Shown: in pieces, positions 62,501 to 64,000 of the stretch | Numbering within the stretch: the first letter of the stretch is position 1 | Layout: every line of letters begins with the position of its first letter | DNA from: Protula sp. h YS-2021 | Lineage: Eukaryota; Annelida; Polychaeta; Sabellida; Serpulidae | NCBI GenBank assembly: GCA_949752745.1 | Contig: OX457030.1 | Coordinates: forward strand, 72,055,686-72,119,685 | DNA length: 64,000 nucleotides | Direction of reading: 5' to 3' | Made by a program: the position numbers and the translations under genes | The notes under the pieces: model-generated | What the model saw: the letters and a program-made list of their open reading frames with translations, nothing else | Told to the model about the DNA's origin: nothing | Database searches by the model: none

Positions 62501-64000
62501 GCTACCCGAAAATAGTCCCATGAAAACAGTCAAGGCAAAGTAGTACCCTGTCAAACAAGGATGAAAGAAATGATATTACTTGATCGAATACCTCGTCAAT
62601 TTTTAGCTCTGATTCACTTGTGCTGTGTTTTCTTTCACCGTAGAAGAAGGGTGTCTCGTTGCTGGCTTGTGAGGCTGTGTGCGAGGCTGCTTGGTTCCTT
62701 GATTGACTAGGTGTCTGGCTGGGTGTTTGGCTCGGCAGCGGGATAGACAGAGGGTTTGGCTCGGCCATGTGCGTTTTCTTTATCTTCTCCAGTTCCGCTA
62801 ACGTCTTGGCAATGGCCTTCTCCATGTCTGTCACACACAAAACATGTCCGACACATGTATACATGTCTGACACGTGTATTTTCATGTCTGGCACATGTAG
62901 TACATGTCTGACTTGTGTATAACATGTCTGTTACATACACAGTATGCCCCCTGTCACTCAAATGTTTGCCACACACATAACATGACTGACACACACATGT
63001 ATAACATGACCGACACACACATAACATGACTGACACACACATAACATGACTGACACATACATTGACCGACACACACATAACATGACTGACACACACATAA
63101 CATGATTGACACACACATGTATAGCATGATCGACACACACATAACATGACTAACACACACAAAACATGACACACACACACATAACATGTCTTCCCCATAC
63201 ATAACATGTCCATCACATACACAGTCTGACACACAGCATATCTGACACCGGAACGAAACAAAAATGACACGTGTCACATATCAAAAACGTGACTATCACA
63301 TAAATACACACTCTACACAGATGGTTTACCATTTCTCCCCCCTCTACACAGATGGTTTACCATTTCTCCCCCCCCCCCTCTACACAGATGGTTTACCATT
63401 TCTCCCCCACCCCTCTACACAGACGGTTTACCATTTCTCCCCCCTCTACACAGATGGTTTACCATTTCTCCCCCCCCCCTCTACACAGATGGTTTACCAT
63501 TTCTCCCCCCCCCCTCTACACAGATGGTTTACCATTTCTCCCCCACCCCTCTACACAGGCGGTTTACCATTTCTCCCCCCTCTACACAGATGGTTTACCA
63601 TTTCTCCCCCCCCCCTCTACACAGATGGTTTACCATTTCTCCCCCCCCCCCTCTACACAGATGGTTTACCATTTCTCCCCCTCTACACAACTGGTTTACC
63701 ATTTCTCCTCTCCCCCCTCTACACAGATGTTTTACCACTTCTCCCCCCTCTACACAGATGGTTTACCATTTCTCTCCCCCCCCCCTCTCTACACATATGG
63801 TTTACCATTCCCCCCCCCCCCACCCTCCTCCCCCCTTCCACCATAAAACACGTCTGCTTTAGAACAATGTGCACACAGCTTAAACATGAAAAAAAAACCA
63901 CCAACCTGAGGAAGGCTTTTCTCCGTGCGTGTTGTCCCCACCCCCTGCCCCTTTCACTTCCGGTTTCGCAGCTGTCTCCGGCATCTTGGCCGTCGTCGTT
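52383..64000 (-). CDS. Large RS/proline-rich nuclear protein, 3' part (possibly DIDO1/PHF3-type)
   Basis: Eight - strand exons, all with GT-AG borders and matching phases, are (beyond 64000)-63906, 62827-62592, 62145-62064, 61709-61648, 60588-60460, 59986-59866, 59496-58010 and 56549-52383. They give ~2,125 residues. The 5' end is outside the window. A coiled-coil-like stretch spans the 60460/59986 junction (EQRRLLAELNAK / VEAAKKAIERQ). Next come an acidic LEEGEIDDTEIDDELEAAL with a basic histidine run, proline-rich blocks, RS/RE dipeptides, and an end of RGPMPPPRGMRPPPPPPRG. Composition suggests a role in RNA processing or transcription. The RGP/PRG-rich tail and size recall the C-terminus of DIDO1/PHF3-type SPOC proteins, but the diagnostic PHD, TFIIS-M and SPOC domains would lie upstream, unseen. 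Confidence 0.8.
52975..53215. repeat. Coding minisatellite for DDPRRHPG repeats
   Basis: 24-bp units (TCGTCTCCGGGATGGTGCCT-like on +) repeat about eight times and then degenerate. Confidence 0.85.
56130..56490. repeat. Coding 33-bp minisatellite
   Basis: About eleven 33-bp copies encode the 11-residue repeat of the terminal exon. Nearly identical DNA, including synonymous positions, indicates recent expansion. Confidence 0.9.
56650..57740. repeat. ~180-bp tandem repeats inside the pearl-like element
   Basis: Six units with very few differences, sharing TCCTATACATGTGCACATAT and TTATGCTTCGTTGATATAGA. The first unit is diverged at its left end. Confidence 0.93.
57754..57798. repeat. (GGAC)n microsatellite
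   Basis: About eleven GGAC units with one CAGA interruption. Confidence 0.95.
58010..59496 (-). CDS. Penultimate exon of the RS-rich gene (1,487 nt)
   Basis: Acceptor TTTTTTTTCAG, donor GTTTGT. It encodes DVRSKPAELMTTSVSNIARQ, NLHQLLSGKAFENLKNIVAT, an acidic EEGEID block, KRKKKRHRRHHSRERD, and proline-rich FARFRGPPPRPRLPMDLQGP. Phases fit both neighbours. Confidence 0.85.
60005..60290. repeat. Intronic minisatellite of GTGTCATTCACGT-type units
   Basis: Ten-base modules (CATTCACGTG, CAGTCACGTGT) are arranged in a larger ~110-bp repeat that occurs twice (GTGCCACTGACGTGTCA at ~60123 and ~60223). Confidence 0.85.
60644..60817. mobile_element. 174-bp MITE with CGAATTAACGAGG ends
   Basis: The left end CAGGAGACCCTCGTTAATTC and right end GAATTAACGAGGGGATACTG are inverted repeats. 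GGTTAATTCG recurs inside. The CAG...CTG ends resemble pogo/Tigger-type termini, although a TA duplication is visible only on the right. Confidence 0.6.
60829..60969. mobile_element. 141-bp palindromic MITE-like element
   Basis: CAGGCCATGAGTGAAA at the left is exactly inverted at the right (TTTCACTCATGGCCTG). The interior contains nested palindromes such as AGGCTATGTATACATAGCCT, so a single strand would fold into a compact cruciform. Confidence 0.7.
62840..63240. repeat. Intronic ACATAACATGACTGACACAC minisatellite
   Basis: About twenty variable 16-22-bp units in the intron before the last visible 5' exon of the RS-rich gene. The in-frame Met/Cys-rich ORFs on the - strand are artefacts. Confidence 0.9.
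63310..63820. repeat. ~31-bp minisatellite (CTCTACACAGATGGTTTACC)
   Basis: About seventeen units of CTCTACACAGATGGTTTACC with ATTTCTCCCCC and variable C-runs. It lies in the same intron as the preceding array. Confidence 0.95.

Overview
This is animal (metazoan) nuclear DNA. Three spliced genes on the - strand have GT-AG introns whose phases agree at every junction. They are separated by AT-rich spacer DNA, long G/C and A/T homopolymers and many minisatellites. There are no bacterial operons and no CRISPR. A non-autonomous element with ~180-bp tandem repeats followed by a GGAC microsatellite resembles the pearl/HINE elements described from bivalves, so a mollusc or other lophotrochozoan is a reasonable guess. 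The species cannot be read from the sequence.

Layout: 1-6334 holds six copies of a ~1,054-bp satellite. 8763-15285 (-) is a four-exon gene for a 274-residue single-pass membrane protein. 19306-23374 (-) is a six-exon gene for a 220-residue claudin/PMP22-type four-span protein; its introns are full of minisatellites, and one of these is built from copies of its own exon-4 splice donor. 26532-27183 is a miniature LTR element whose LTRs contain a tRNA-like pol III promoter. 27665-48347 is a 20.7-kb Polinton/Maverick (adintovirus-like) element with ~1.08-kb terminal inverted repeats and a perfect 6-bp target duplication. 52383 to beyond 64000 (-) is the 3' part of a large gene for an RS-, proline- and arginine-rich nuclear protein, possibly of the DIDO1/PHF3 type; its introns carry a pearl-like element, two MITEs and several minisatellites.

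The Polinton has the standard set: integrase with chromodomain, packaging ATPase, minor and major capsid proteins, adenain-like protease and protein-primed DNA polymerase B. It also carries unusual cargo: a protein with two CARD-like death-fold segments, a NADAR (YbiA-type) ADP-ribose enzyme, a RING-finger protein, a cluster of PC4-like single-strand-binding proteins in four overlapping ORFs plus a fifth copy elsewhere, several small zinc-binding proteins, and three small acidic proteins that look like paralogues. Most transcription units start at a TATAAAAG-type box, which twice overlaps the stop codon of the gene before it. Capsid, protease and packaging genes face right in the centre. PolB and the PC4-like cluster face left. 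The two outermost genes face outward and share an inverted promoter-like module.

The insertion looks structurally complete, but this copy is damaged. DNA polymerase B and the rightward PC4-like gene each have one in-frame stop. The ATPase, NADAR, minor capsid and one or two small genes are frameshifted. Several breaks lie in short A-runs, so some may be sequencing error rather than decay.
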